Shown here: positions 1 to 10,079 of the stretch, one piece after another | How the letters are laid out: every line of letters begins with the position of its first letter | Numbering within the stretch: position 1 is the first letter of the stretch | NCBI GenBank assembly: GCA_023091735.1 | Contig: JALKBU010000405.1 | Coordinates: 1 to 42,513 of the forward strand | DNA from: Trichomonas tenax | Lineage: Eukaryota > Parabasalia > Trichomonadida > Trichomonadidae | Length of the DNA: 42,513 nucleotides | Direction of reading: 5' to 3' | Program-made: the position numbers and the translations under genes | The notes under the pieces: generated by a model | The model's database searches: none | What the model saw: the letters and a program-made list of their open reading frames with translations, nothing else | Told to the model about the DNA's origin: nothing

Positions 1-580
1 CTTGAATCATGAATTAGATAATGTTTTCATATTACGTTCATTTTATATACTGATTTATATTATTTAGATTCTCAATTTGATCTTTATATTCTTTGTAAAA
101 TTCGTTTTTTACTAAATTTTTATTTTTATATTCAAATTATTCGTTTATAATTCATATTTACCATGCAAGAAGGGATAATTTCGACAGAGTTTCTTGGTTT
201 GGAGTGCAACAAAAACTTGCAATGAACTACGTTTATGGTCTTCATACTCAGCGTGGAGTTTCAATCTATAGATGTCAGTATTGTTTAGACAACAAAGATA
301 TTTATGACACTTTTTATAAAGGTAACAATTTGCCCGCACAAAAAGTGACAGTTTATTCATGAAAAGTGACTTTAAGGTTCTATGTCACTTTTTGATGTTC
401 ACTTTTGTCCTAGACTCGTTAGAAAAGTGCACCTTTTTTTTCTGACATTTACCGATGCTTCAGCATATAATAAGATAGTCTGCAGCTACTGTTTTTCACT
501 ACACATTTTTCCAGATCGCATGCAATATGAGATTATGTATCGTGTTTTGCTGATAGCTAGAAAGACAATTAAAAAGGTTT
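1..580. other. AT-rich spacer, no gene seen
   Basis: I see no supported gene here; short open frames of about 70 codons on either strand have no recognisable content. Between about 340 and 410 the octamer AAAGTGAC recurs in both orientations (AAAGTGAC near 363 and GTCACTTT near 385 form an inverted pair with a 12-base spacer). The GTCACTTT arm contains an Inr-like TCACTTT, but no convincing coding frame follows it. Confidence 0.5.
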
Positions 581-589
581 TTTTTTTAA

Positions 590-2620
590 TTTGACATCTA
601 GCCACCTTTTTTTCTTCTGCAAACATTTTTGACTGTAAATATTGAACAATCTCTGGAGAGCTCCTTTGAGCTGCAATAGATAGAGGTGTTCCTTATCGTA
701 ATAAAAACGAATTAATATGAAAAATAGATTTTATGTTAACACATGCTCCGTTCTCAACAATATATTGAACAATTTCGAGAGATCCCCTTTCAACAGCAAT
801 AGATAAAGGAGTTTCTTATCTTAATTAAAAATAAATCAGGTTGGTGCGGTCGCGATTTCGACGTGTCTCTTTTGGACTGCGAGATCAAGGTAAGTGTCAC
901 CGAACATGTGATTGACATCGAATCGATACTTTTCGATTAAAATCTTGACAAGTTCAAATCGCCATTCAACACTGCATATGTAACAGGAGTGCATTCGTGT
1001 TCGAAAAGATAACCAGCATTCCATCCTGTAATTTTGCAACCCCTATTGAGAAGGAGCTTAACAAACTTTAATGAAGCCATGCATGCCAACAACATTGGTG
1101 TTTCTTTGCAAATATAACATTGTGTCAATCCCCTCTTCTCAAATTCGCAATTTGTCGAAAAATCGGCTTCGGCACCATGATAGAGGAGATATACCGACAT
1201 CTCATAGTTTTTGTTTCTGATTGCTTCACACAATGGACACGAATCTCTAATTGCAAAGTCCTTTGCATACATCGATGCATCGGCACCTTTTGAAATGAGA
1301 AGCATAACCATTTCAAAGTTATTGACTTTGCAAGCCATTGATAATGCATTGAATTTTCCTTCTTTGATGTCTTCTTGATATTCGAATCTTGCGAAAAGTT
1401 TCTTCATTAAATCGAAATTGTTGCAGGCCGCACAATTGAAGAAAGCTTCACATAATTGGTGGTCTTGCAATCTTATTGATCTTCGCATCTTGCTTGGTAA
1501 ATCATATTCATACTCGTCATCGCTTGAGATATCTTCACCTTCGATGGCGTCGAATTTTTGGCCATATTCATAAACATAGCGGACAATTTCTTCGAAATTG
1601 TAGAAGCAAGCATAATCATAGACTTTGTTGGTGATTAGTCCATTGCAGATCCTCCATAATAAGAAAGGAATATTAAGGAAAAAGTTTTCGGTCGCTTCTT
1701 TGAGTTTCCTTTCAATGAGGAAATCACTCTCAAGCAAATAATCAATGACATTATTCTGATGAGCATATGATGGCGCTAAGTACTTCGAATTGTAATCTCT
1801 ATCTGGTTGTGTTAGCTTGACTAATTCAAGATTGCCTCCCATTAATAGAATATGACTGTATTCATAGACAAGTGCCAAGCGTTCATTGCTTCCGGGGCGA
1901 AATACTTTCTTTTCTGGTCTTGGTTCATCTTTGAAATATTTTTCATTGATATATTTGAAGCAGTTAATTGCACCTTTCTGAGCACATAATTCAGACGCAT
2001 ATTTAGCCAGAGAGTCATTCTTTGGATCTGCTTCATACTTCATCAGTGCTTGGACATCATCAGTGATGATACTTTTGTGAAGTTCGGTGTTCCTGAATTT
2101 ATCTGCGATATCATAGCATATGTTTGGTTTGTGTGCGCCACCATATTTCATGCATTCAGTACGCTTTTCAGATATAAGAACCGCCTTGTATGTATAGTCT
2201 TTTGGAAGGTCTTCTGCAATGATTGTTTGGTATGTTGGGAATTTTGTGACTCTATCTTTCAAAACAGATGAAAGCAAATCCAACAATGGCTTCCTCTGAG
2301 AATCTCTGAATTCATATGCTGCTGTGATCATTTCTATAATGAAGATCAATCTTAATTCATCATATTTGATTAATTGTTTTTTTTTATCTTTTCTCCTTTC
2401 AAAGCCAATTGCATTGTATAGCTTTTGACGCTTATTGTGCTCCTTTTTGTCATTGTCAATGAATTCATTAACTTTTTAAATGACATTTTCAAGATTTTCT
2501 GAATTAATAGACAAAACCATGTCGTCTATCTCAACCAGTGGTTTTATATAGTCAGGCATTGGGATGTCAGCGATTTTCTTGTATTTAAGTTCGCTTGGTT
2601 TCTTCCCTGAAGCCTGTTAA
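590..2620 (-). pseudogene. Ankyrin-repeat protein gene (DUF3447-type), broken
   Basis: The frame reads from about 2620 down to about 590 and encodes a protein of the large parabasalid ankyrin family: a helical N-terminal part (KYDELRLIF near 2370-2340, typical of these proteins) followed by ankyrin units. One unit contains NNFEMVMLLISKGAD; the last two contain TPLSIAVERGSLEIVQYI and TPLSIAAQRSSPEIVQYL. It is broken. There is an in-frame TAA at 2476-2478, a one-base deletion near 957 (the ankyrin reading continues in the next frame as ELVKILIEKY), a lost stretch near 812-836, and a TAA at 693-695. Between 937 and 2331 the frame is open and could still give a truncated protein from the ATG at 2331. 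These proteins usually act as protein-binding scaffolds; partners are unknown. Family certain, pseudogene status likely. Confidence 0.75.
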
Positions 2621-2720
2621 AAGTATTTACTGAACAATAAAAATTTTTGGTAAAAACTCATTTGCCACATCATGGCAAAATATTTAATTTACATGGCATA
2701 AAATAAAATACAAAAAAATC

Positions 2721-3938
2721 TTATATTTCTATAAATCCTTGCACAGGAGGGAACTTCTTATTATCAACGTAATATATGCCGATTGATATATGTTGCCAAG
2801 TGTGCCTTGGATTTACCTTGAACGGGTTCTCTTTATCATAGTGTTCAAACCAACATTCTGCTTGGATAACAGTATTGATTTCCATACACACAAGCGATAG
2901 AATAATAGAATAATCAAATAAATCAACAATAACTAATACAACAACACAATCTTTTGGAATCATAAAACATCTATAGATATTACTTCCTGTTACAACAGAT
3001 ATGAATTTCAAACTTCCATAAAATAGTGTGCACCTCTTAAAGGTTTGCTTTCCATCTTCATAAAGAACCCAATCACGATCAGGCCATTGTAGTTTAACTA
3101 CTTCAAATAAATCATTCATATTATAAATCCTTCGCATATCAGAGTCGCGATTAATTTGCGCGTATTTTTTTGTTTCACATTATCATTAACAAAATGCTTT
3201 CTAATTATAGCTGCAAGCTCATTATAGAGAGACCCAAAGTGCCTTAGGTAAGGTCTTGGCTTCCATGGCCAATAAGCATTGTTGCAATGAACCCATGCTG
3301 GAATGCTGGTATCTAAATTGATAACACGATTTTCTAATCCGAAAAGAGGTAAAAACTGCGTCTGTGATGTAACAGGACCTATAGAAATAATGTAAGATTT
3401 ATTAATAACTTCTTTGGGGGAGCATTAACATTGGGATTAGAACATCAGTGAAAAAATGACCAAAATTATTTTCTCCAGATCCAAATGCTATAACAGAATC
3501 ATAGTGATCAACTATAAGACCAGGATGGAAATGATAAAAATGTTTCTTCATGTGTGAATCGTCATTTCGATCGATGTAATAATGCTCGAAATCAGATACT
3601 ACAAAATTTGAACGTAAGATGCATTCAACACATTTGTAGATAAATCGAGATAATCTGAATATGAAGCATAATTATAAAGCCATGACGATTGTTGATATCT
3701 TAATAAATCCGAAATATTGATAAATGTCATATCATATAATGGTTTTTTCGCGCTTTTTAACTACATTGTGAAATTCTTTTAATACTGTTGGAGGAAATTC
3801 GTAAGAAAAAGGTTGGTCGAAAATATAGTCGAAAGTTCTTCCGTTCAAACGAAGCGGACCACAAATGTTTAGGAATATAACGTCAATAAGCAACAGAAAC
3901 CATGCATATCTGCAGTGACAGATGAATGTATGTTTCAT
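2721..3938 (-). pseudogene. GT61-like glycosyltransferase, broken copy 1
   Basis: The 5' end encodes a short basic N-terminus and one membrane anchor (WFLLLIDVIFLNICG), as expected for a type II Golgi enzyme. Further on, in changing frames, are a conserved NFGHFFTDVLIPML block and the pieces FGLENRVINLD, WVHCNNAYWPWKPRPYLRHFG and GSNIYRCFMIPKDCVVVL. The NFxHFxxD and GSNxxxxxFMxPK blocks are what I expect of GT61 (DUF563) transferases, which add sugars such as xylose or GlcNAc to glycans. The reading frame shifts at least four times: near 3742, near 3618, at a C5 run near 3417 and at an A7 run near 3165. The open stretch 2721-3137 is only its C-terminal third. The GT61 assignment rests on motifs alone; the product, if any, is non-functional. 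Confidence 0.6.
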
Positions 3939-3939
3939 T

Positions 3940-4300
3940 TCTTATTGTTCTAATTTTCGCCAAAAGTGGTTTTTTCTATGACTTCCTTCAAAATAACTTT
4001 TTTCCAAGTCGTTTACTTATTTTTTCTCCAAGTTCAATTGAAGTCTTTAGTAAAACATTCTCATATATTTACATATATATGAAGAGTGGGTTCTTAAATG
4101 TCTTAATGAGAATGCTATTAATATCATGAGAAATCCAAACTTTGAAATTTTTTAATTTTAAAACTAGCAAATAAACATTATATATTATGTTCTTAACTAT
4201 TAATGTTGATTGTAATTCATTGATTAAAGTTTTGTAAGTTTAAATAACATATATAAAATTATTTAATAAACAACAAACAAAATATTCTATTGAAAATAGA
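3940..4300. other. AT-rich spacer
   Basis: This separates the two GT61-like copies. No open frame of recognisable content was found on either strand; it holds short A/T runs only. Confidence 0.5.
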
Positions 4301-4311
4301 ATAATAGGAAT

Positions 4312-4946
4312 CTAAAACGTGATGAAATCCTGTACAGGAGGTAGTTTCTTATTGTCGATATAATATATTGCAATATGAAAAGTGAGCCAGACATTTTTTA
4401 AGTTTGAGACGAATTTAACATCCTCCTCATAATGATGATACCAACGTTCTGGCAAAATAATTGCAACAACTCCCATGCACCTAAGACTTATTATAATGGA
4501 GTAATCAAACAAGTTCATTACAGTTAATACAACAACACTTTCTTTAGGCATCATAAAGCATCTATAAATGTTGCTTCCTATGACTGCGAACATGAATTTC
4601 AAACTTGAATAAAATAATGCACATTCTTTAAATGTTTCATTTCCATCTTCATGGACAACCCATTCACGATTTGGCCATTGAATCTTAACTATTTCCAATA
4701 TCTGATCCATGTTATAGATTCTTCTGATTTCATTTTTACGATTTATGAGACCATATTTTGTTGGTTGGATTTCGTGCTGAACAAAATGCTTTTTCATTAA
4801 TTCTGCAAACTTACTATATAGAGGGCCGAAGTGCCTCAGGTAGGGCCTCGGATGCCACGGCAAATAAGCATGATTGCAGTGGACCCATTCATGATTTGTG
4901 TCATTTAAATTTATAATACGATTCTCAAGTCCGAATATTTGTCCTT
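4312..4946 (-). pseudogene. GT61-like glycosyltransferase, truncated copy 2
   Basis: This is a paralog of the copy at 2721-3938. It keeps only the C-terminal half: FGLENRIINLN, WVHCNHAYLPWHPRPYLRHFG, RRIYNMDQILEIVKIQWP and GSNIYRCFMMPKESVVVL are in one open frame, read without interruption from about 4940 to the stop at 4312. The internal ATG at 4863 would give 183 residues, but that would lack the N-terminal anchor and the NFxHF block. Upstream the homology ends at a TAA near 4945, and sequence of a different gene (the surface-repeat fragment) begins within 40 bases. The frame is cleaner than in copy 1, so truncation rather than point decay killed it. Confidence 0.6.
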
Positions 4947-4986
4947 ATGTTAATAAGAATCCATAACAAATCATGATTTGTGTCAT
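4889..4986. repeat. 16-bp direct repeat at the junction of two gene fragments
   Basis: TCATGATTTGTGTCAT occurs at 4889-4904 and again at 4971-4986. The first copy lies inside the GT61-like coding remnant, the second at the end of the surface-protein remnant. The pair marks a rearrangement boundary (template switch, small duplication or old insertion). Confidence 0.7.
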
Positions 4987-5580
4987 AAGGCTCCATGCGA
5001 TGCTACTGTATTATTAACAACATTGTAGTTCATCAGCTTGGAAGGTGATGTCTCATGCACCAAATAAAAATCAGCGTTTGGATTTCCATTTGTTACATAA
5101 GAACGTAACATTACTCTTGTCGTCAAAGTAAAGGATCTCACTTCAAATCCTGCATGCCTAGTTAGGCAATTGGTTATATTAACTGCATTAACGATTACAT
5201 CGCCATAGCACGCAGAATGGCCAATTCCATCCGTTCCAAAGCATCCAACAATCTCAGAGTTGTTAATATGTTTTTTGTGATTTCTTGCATCATTAATTGT
5301 GATGTGAGAGTGTTGTTCTCCTGTTGAACAAGCATTTTTCACTGCGCAAACTTTGTTTTGAACGAATTGTCCTTGAGAAGATAAATATATTGCAGCTCCT
5401 TTTGTGGATTTTGACATCCATTGGAAATGAGAGCTCTCTACAAGATATTTGTCGTTTATTTGTTAAATTTGAAAAGAAAGCTCTCTGAAAATACCAATTG
5501 TTCGGTTTGGAAACATAGGATTCACCATATGCATCTTCCCAACTTTCAAGGAACCGAATAAAAACTTCGTTTTAAGTTCC
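4983..5580 (-). pseudogene. Fragment of a surface repeat protein (beta-helix / Pmp-like)
   Basis: The open stretch 4983-5417 encodes short hydrophobic/polar steps with AAIYLSSQGQFVQNK, ITINDARN and NITNCLTRHAGF, the look of right-handed beta-helix surface proteins (chlamydial Pmp-like families are large in trichomonads). The coding signal continues upstream in other frames (YLVESSHFQWMSK just before 5417, then ESWEDAYGESYVSKPNN around 5500-5550), interrupted by a TAA and frame changes, so the 144-codon frame is only part of a longer broken gene. It shares the signature SSxGQxVQN with the gene at 13953-14825, so the two are relatives. The family assignment is by style, not by a named domain. 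Confidence 0.5.
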
Positions 5581-5599
5581 ATATCAAATCAAACATTAA

Positions 5600-5940
5600 A
5601 ATAATGATGTATTGTCGTAATTTTATCGTGCAAATCTATTTCTATTGCCAAAATAAGCATAATCACAAACTCTTAAATCTTTATAATTTCACTTATCACA
5701 ATCATAAAAAAGTGTTTTTATAGAGCTATCTGAATGATATTGATTATTGAATTATATATCAACATATAGTACTAATATAACAGTATTTATATGTGTGATA
5801 AAAATATCTAGTATATGCATAAAAGAACAAGTTCAATTAGATTTAAAAGAAGATGTCTTAAAAATTCAATTTTTATTGTAAATATTTAAGTAATAAGGAT
5901 TCTTATTATATATTCATCAACAAAAACCTGGAATTTAAAA
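5600..5940. other. AT-rich spacer upstream of the PMT gene
   Basis: No coding frame was recognised. The last 50 bases before the PMT ATG carry the promoter-like elements listed separately. Confidence 0.5.
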
Positions 5941-5956
5941 ATTTGACTGTACAGTG

Positions 5957-5980
5957 TCAAAGAGTGACACTTTACATGTC
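5957..5980 (+). promoter_or_regulatory. Candidate PMT promoter: hairpin plus shared 13-mer
   Basis: About 12-35 bases before the ATG lie a perfect inverted repeat, GTGTCA-AAGAG-TGACAC, and, overlapping its right arm, the 13-mer ACTTTACATGTCA. The same 13-mer, reversed, lies before the RGP1-like gene (36582-36594). No TCAYWTY initiator is seen here. The promoter role is inferred from position and recurrence. Confidence 0.45.
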
Positions 5981-5991
5981 AAATCCTTAAA

Positions 5992-7581
5992 ATGAAATTT
6001 CCTTTTGGAAGATCTCCAAAGGATAAGAATGCAAAGATAATTTTCAAGACGTTAAACAGCGCCAACATTTTCCGATATTTGTCGGAACAGAATTGCAGCC
6101 AATTCGAATTCCTGAACTTATTTGGAAAACGAATTTCCAGAAGACTTTGTTTCTACGACATTTTGAATACGATTTTGTTATTAACGCTTTCAGTAACCAT
6201 CAGATTTTATAATATTTCGCATCCAAGTGGATGTTGCTTCGATGAAACATTTTTCGGAAATTTTACAAATTATTACGTGAACAAAACCTACTTCATCGAT
6301 ATTCACCCTCCACTGGGAAAGCTTCTTTTGTACTATGGAGGCAAACTTGGAGGCTATAAAGGGAAATGCACTTACAAAGTCGGTGATTATTACAAAGAAG
6401 GCTGTGGATACCAAATTCTCAGAAAAGCTGTAGCAACTTATTCTTCATTATGTGCTCCAATCAATTATTTGTCGATGAGATTATTCGATCTACATATTAT
6501 TCCTTCAATTTGTGGTGCTTTACTCGCAGTGTTTGAAGATATATTGATAATTGAAGGCAAATTGATTCTAACAGATGGAATTCTTCATTGTTTCGTTAGT
6601 ATTGCAATTTTATCAATCGCAAAACTCTTTTCATTATCTCCAACATCATACGAATACAATCGATACTTCATAGTTATGTCATTTTTTGTGGCAATTGCCT
6701 GCTCTATTAAGCAGACTGCATGGTCGCTGATTCCAATTTCGCTTTTGCTTGTTACAATACAGTTATTCTGCGATCACATATCAAAAACAAAAGGAAAAAT
6801 ACGATTACAGCTGTTATACACATTATGTGTGAAATCATCGATATTAATTGCCATATTCGTTACTATTTACATATCTGTCACTGTGATTCATCTGTGGCTG
6901 ATACCGAACTTTAACAAAGAGTTCTCAGGAAGAGTCTGTTTGAATTGCGTGAAAAATTACAAAGACGAATTAAACGAATGGAACAAATTCCAGAAAACAT
7001 TTGTTGTCAAGCGTGCAATTAATTTACTACGAGAGATGAACAGGAATAATATGCAGCAGTGCGACAACAACGGTCTGCCATCAAGATGGTGGCAATGGCC
7101 TTTGATGAAGCAATCTTTGATAAGTTATTTCCTGAGAGATGGATATCATCTTCAGCTTCATATAAATGTGTTTAATGCTTTCGCTGTTGTTTTGTTTGTC
7201 GTCATCGCTGTTTTTGAGCTCTATTACACATACTTTTCTGGGAAAGCGAGCATGGTTCTCATCAAGCAGTCTTTAAGCACAGTGATGTTTTGGTTCGGAT
7301 ATGTTTTATCATTATTTCCTTTCTTTTTGATTCCAAGAGCGACATATTTATACCATTACTCTATTTCTATAATGTTTGGGTTCATGTTGATATCATCGAT
7401 ACTTAACAACCTCTATAACTTTTATAGGAAGCTTGCGAGCTTTCTTTGTTTCCTGATTTCATTAGGAACAATAACCTCATATATCATCTATTTCCGTCTC
7501 ACATACGGATTGGCGATTACAAATGAACAGTTCGATAAGTTGATGCTAAATCCTGTGTGGACGAAACCTGTTGGAGACTAA
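5992..7581 (+). CDS. Protein O-mannosyltransferase (GT39/PMT family)
   Basis: 529 residues. PMT enzymes move mannose from dolichyl-phosphate-mannose to Ser/Thr of secretory proteins in the ER membrane. The sequence shows the family's first luminal loop with the acidic pair (CCFDETFFGNF, Asp84-Glu85), then YFIDIHPPLGKLL (HPPLGK 105-110), and later IIEGKLILTDGILH, WWQWPLM and RATYLYHYSISIMFGFML, with many hydrophobic spans between. It lacks the central MIR repeats of fungal and animal PMTs (usually 750-900 residues), which I believe is usual in trichomonads. The ATG at 5992 is the first in frame and sits 12 bases after the promoter element. It converges with the GPI gene, with only 64 bases between stop codons. 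Family call is strong; substrate is unknown. Confidence 0.9.
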   Translation: MKFPFGRSPKDKNAKIIFKTLNSANIFRYLSEQNCSQFEFLNLFGKRISRRLCFYDILNTILLLTLSVTIRFYNISHPSGCCFDETFFGNFTNYYVNKTYFIDIHPPLGKLLLYYGGKLGGYKGKCTYKVGDYYKEGCGYQILRKAVATYSSLCAPINYLSMRLFDLHIIPSICGALLAVFEDILIIEGKLILTDGILHCFVSIAILSIAKLFSLSPTSYEYNRYFIVMSFFVAIACSIKQTAWSLIPISLLLVTIQLFCDHISKTKGKIRLQLLYTLCVKSSILIAIFVTIYISVTVIHLWLIPNFNKEFSGRVCLNCVKNYKDELNEWNKFQKTFVVKRAINLLREMNRNNMQQCDNNGLPSRWWQWPLMKQSLISYFLRDGYHLQLHINVFNAFAVVLFVVIAVFELYYTYFSGKASMVLIKQSLSTVMFWFGYVLSLFPFFLIPRATYLYHYSISIMFGFMLISSILNNLYNFYRKLASFLCFLISLGTITSYIIYFRLTYGLAITNEQFDKLMLNPVWTKPVGD

Positions 7582-7645
7582 TTTATGTTTTGTTTGTATT
7601 TTTTTATAAAAAATATTGTTGAAAATTCAAAAAGAAAGTATTAAT

Positions 7646-9277
7646 TTACTTGGAGAATGTGAACATGAAGTGCTTGCACTTTGTGCACCACTTCTTCTCG
7701 GCCTTGATGACGCCCTTGAGTGTTGGGTAGGACTCATCAACGTTGAGGTTCTGGACGATATCAACGAGGATGGACTCAGCCTCGTATGGAACCTCAGCAC
7801 CGAACTCGATAGCCTTGAGGACATCAGCTGTGCAGCCAGAGACTGTGCCTGTGATCTTCTCGAGGCCAGCAACGATCTTCTTGGATGTAGCGTTAACGCC
7901 TGTAGCAGCCTTCTTGCCGTCCTGAACTCCTGGTTGATCGTAAGCGTTGATATCGAAGAAGGAAGCAAGGAAGGAGACGACACGCTCTTCGAGGGCGATC
8001 ATCATACCGAATGTGAACTCGTTACGCTCAGCGAATGTGGATGTAGCGAAGGAGCGCTTGTTCTGGATGAGAGCCTTCTGTGTGCCCATAAGGAAGGCGA
8101 GGAGCTGGCGGCCCATTGAACCAGCCTGGTCGTTGACATAGTCGTGCTCACGCTTCTCGAAGTAGACCATGCGGACGAAGTTATCAGCGATACCCTTCTG
8201 GACCTGCTGCATGAAGGAGTGCTGTTCTCCGGTGCCGACACCACCGAAGACTGTCTGGCCCTGTCTAGCCTCTGTTCCGTCGACTTTGTACTCCTTGCCG
8301 AGGGACTCCATGTAAAGCTGTTGGAGGTAGTGAGCGTACTCGCGCATGAACTCGTTGTAGCAGAGAACGATCATGTTGCGGTGGCCAACCTTGTGGTTGT
8401 TAGCATCGATAGCTGTAGCGAGCAAAGCAGCTGGGTTCTCGCCCTCAGCACGTGTGAGTGTATCCATGTAGGACATACCCTTGATGAACTGAGCATAATC
8501 GCAGCGAGCGAAAGCAAATGGAACGAAGCCGATAGCAGAGCAGACAGATGTACGGCCGCCTGTGTCGATCTCCATGTGCCATGTGCGGATGAAGTGGTTC
8601 TGCTTGGCAACATTGTCAAGGAGTGAGTCCTTGATTGTGACAGCAGCGTTGTGCTCACCGATAACGAGGTTGCGGTCGCGGCAGAGCTTCATCCATGTCT
8701 GTGTGTTACCAGCTGTCTCGGATGTTGAGCCAGACTTTGAGAGGTGAACCATGATGAAAGCATCGACGTTGATGTTCGATGTGATCTGGTGGAACATGTC
8801 AGAGTCTGTGTTGGAGATGAAGTAGATCTTCATTGGGAGGCCAGCTGTTGTGTTGAAGTCCATACCGTACTTAGCGATGATGAGCATAAGTGGACCAAGA
8901 TATGAGCCACCAATGCCGTTGAAGATGATGGATTCGTACTTCTTGCCGGCGGATGTCTTGATAACGCCGTTCATGACATCTTCAGCGAACTTCTTAGCCT
9001 CCTCCCACATAGCGAGTGTGTGGCCGAGAGATTTGCCCTTAACGAGCTCCTGCTCCATACGGAGGTTGTAGTGGTCAACCATACGGTCTTCGGACTCAGC
9101 CTTGACCTCTGTGTGGTTAACGATTTCACCGTTTTCCATTCTCTTGATCAAATCGAGTGCCTTAGCAACCTTTGGCTTGTATTCCTCAACGATAGTCTCG
9201 AAGTTATCGCCGAGTGTTGGTTCGAAGTGTATCTGCATCCTGAAGCCTGACTTCTCGTCGTAGTAGGTCGTCGCCAT
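7646..9277 (-). CDS. GPI: Glucose-6-phosphate isomerase
   Basis: 543 residues; interconverts glucose-6-phosphate and fructose-6-phosphate in cytosolic glycolysis. It has two SIS-type sugar-isomerase lobes. Visible signatures are IGGSYLG (122-128), the phosphate loop SKSGSTSET (180-188), DTGGRTSV (238-245), GTGEQHSFMQQ and NAYDQPGVQDGKK (YDQPGV about 446-451), all as in active GPIs. An in-frame ATG exists 45 bases upstream (9322), but an Inr, TCACTTT, lies between the two (9284-9290, putative +1 A at 9288), so I choose the ATG at 9277. Base composition and codon use differ sharply from neighbours: GC-rich third positions and few AT-ending codons, as expected for a very highly expressed glycolytic gene, or for a gene of foreign origin. 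The C-terminus ends in an unusual Cys/Lys-rich tail (KWCTKCKHF). Confidence 0.96.
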   Translation of the reverse strand: MATTYYDEKSGFRMQIHFEPTLGDNFETIVEEYKPKVAKALDLIKRMENGEIVNHTEVKAESEDRMVDHYNLRMEQELVKGKSLGHTLAMWEEAKKFAEDVMNGVIKTSAGKKYESIIFNGIGGSYLGPLMLIIAKYGMDFNTTAGLPMKIYFISNTDSDMFHQITSNINVDAFIMVHLSKSGSTSETAGNTQTWMKLCRDRNLVIGEHNAAVTIKDSLLDNVAKQNHFIRTWHMEIDTGGRTSVCSAIGFVPFAFARCDYAQFIKGMSYMDTLTRAEGENPAALLATAIDANNHKVGHRNMIVLCYNEFMREYAHYLQQLYMESLGKEYKVDGTEARQGQTVFGGVGTGEQHSFMQQVQKGIADNFVRMVYFEKREHDYVNDQAGSMGRQLLAFLMGTQKALIQNKRSFATSTFAERNEFTFGMMIALEERVVSFLASFFDINAYDQPGVQDGKKAATGVNATSKKIVAGLEKITGTVSGCTADVLKAIEFGAEVPYEAESILVDIVQNLNVDESYPTLKGVIKAEKKWCTKCKHFMFTFSK

Positions 9278-9283
9278 TCTTCT

Positions 9284-9290
9284 AAAGTGA
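9284..9290 (-). promoter_or_regulatory. Inr of the GPI gene
   Basis: TCACTTT on the minus strand matches the trichomonad initiator TCAYWTY. The putative +1 A is at 9288, giving a leader of about 11 bases before the ATG at 9277. It decides the start codon of GPI. Confidence 0.7.
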
Positions 9291-9299
9291 TAAGTGGTC

Positions 9300-9622
9300 A
9301 GCAATTCAAATCTCGCGACCATTCTGTCCTCAAATTTTGTGTTTATTCAAATTGTTCATATCACTTATGTTATTTATTATATTTTATTCAGATTTATAAA
9401 AATTTTTGTTTAGAAATTTTCTCCAAAAAATCTCTTGAAATATTTGAGGTAGCGAATTTTTTGCTATAAAATATTGATCCATATCATTTGTATATTCTAC
9501 AAATGCGATCAAAATTTATCGAAAAATAAAATTGTAAATAATAGAAATTTGGGATTTTCTGTCAATGAATATTGATTTCCAACATATGTATAATCTAAAT
9601 ATCCGATAAATTTTTATGAAAA
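9300..9622. other. AT-rich spacer upstream of GPI
   Basis: Apart from the GPI initiator region I see nothing coding or structured here up to the terminal repeat at 9630. Confidence 0.5.
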
Positions 9623-9991
9623 AAAATAAGAGGAGAAGACAAACTATACAGAAAATTTTTGGTATAGTTTGTATTTTTGGCCTTATCTCGGCCAATAATC
9701 AACATCTGGCCTTATGGTAATACAGGCAGATGGGCAATATGTTTGTCCATGATCTCTGAGAGTTTGAAGCGATTATAAAATTTCATCGCCAATCTCGAGA
9801 TATAATTGAACAAAAAATATTTAAATCCGGAAAGATAATTGTTAGGTTATGATAGTGAAAGCAACAGTGTATATAATTGTGAAGTGTGTATTGTAACATT
9901 TCCGAATTTGCCTCTCAACAGATAGCATCAGTTTGTCATGGAATTTGACAAGCATAGCAATCTGTAGTTTATAATTCTCCGTTTATAGATA

Positions 9992-10079
9992 CCATCAAAA
10001 ATGATCAATTTCTGGTACAAATTCTCCAGACATTTGCTGTTCTGGAGAATTTTTACTAGAAATTGATCATTTTTGATGG
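9992..10079. repeat. 39-bp near-perfect hairpin
   Basis: Arms 9992-10030 and 10041-10079 are complementary at 37 of 39 positions, with a 10-base loop (CATTTGCTGT). It begins CCATCAAAAATGATCAATTT. It lies inside the 9630-12086 element. If transcribed, it would fold like a small-RNA precursor; otherwise it is a nested foldback sequence. Confidence 0.8.

Noticed and set aside
590..2620. Alternative genetic code with TAA read as an amino acid, suggested by TAA codons inside the ankyrin frame
   Set aside because: Intact genes here (PMT, GPI, kinase) end normally with TAA, and the ankyrin gene also has frameshifts, so these are pseudogene stops.
7616..9250. Several long plus-strand and other-frame open stretches across the GPI gene
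   Set aside because: They are shadows caused by the strong codon bias of GPI; no motif, no Inr, and they lie antisense to an unmistakable gene.
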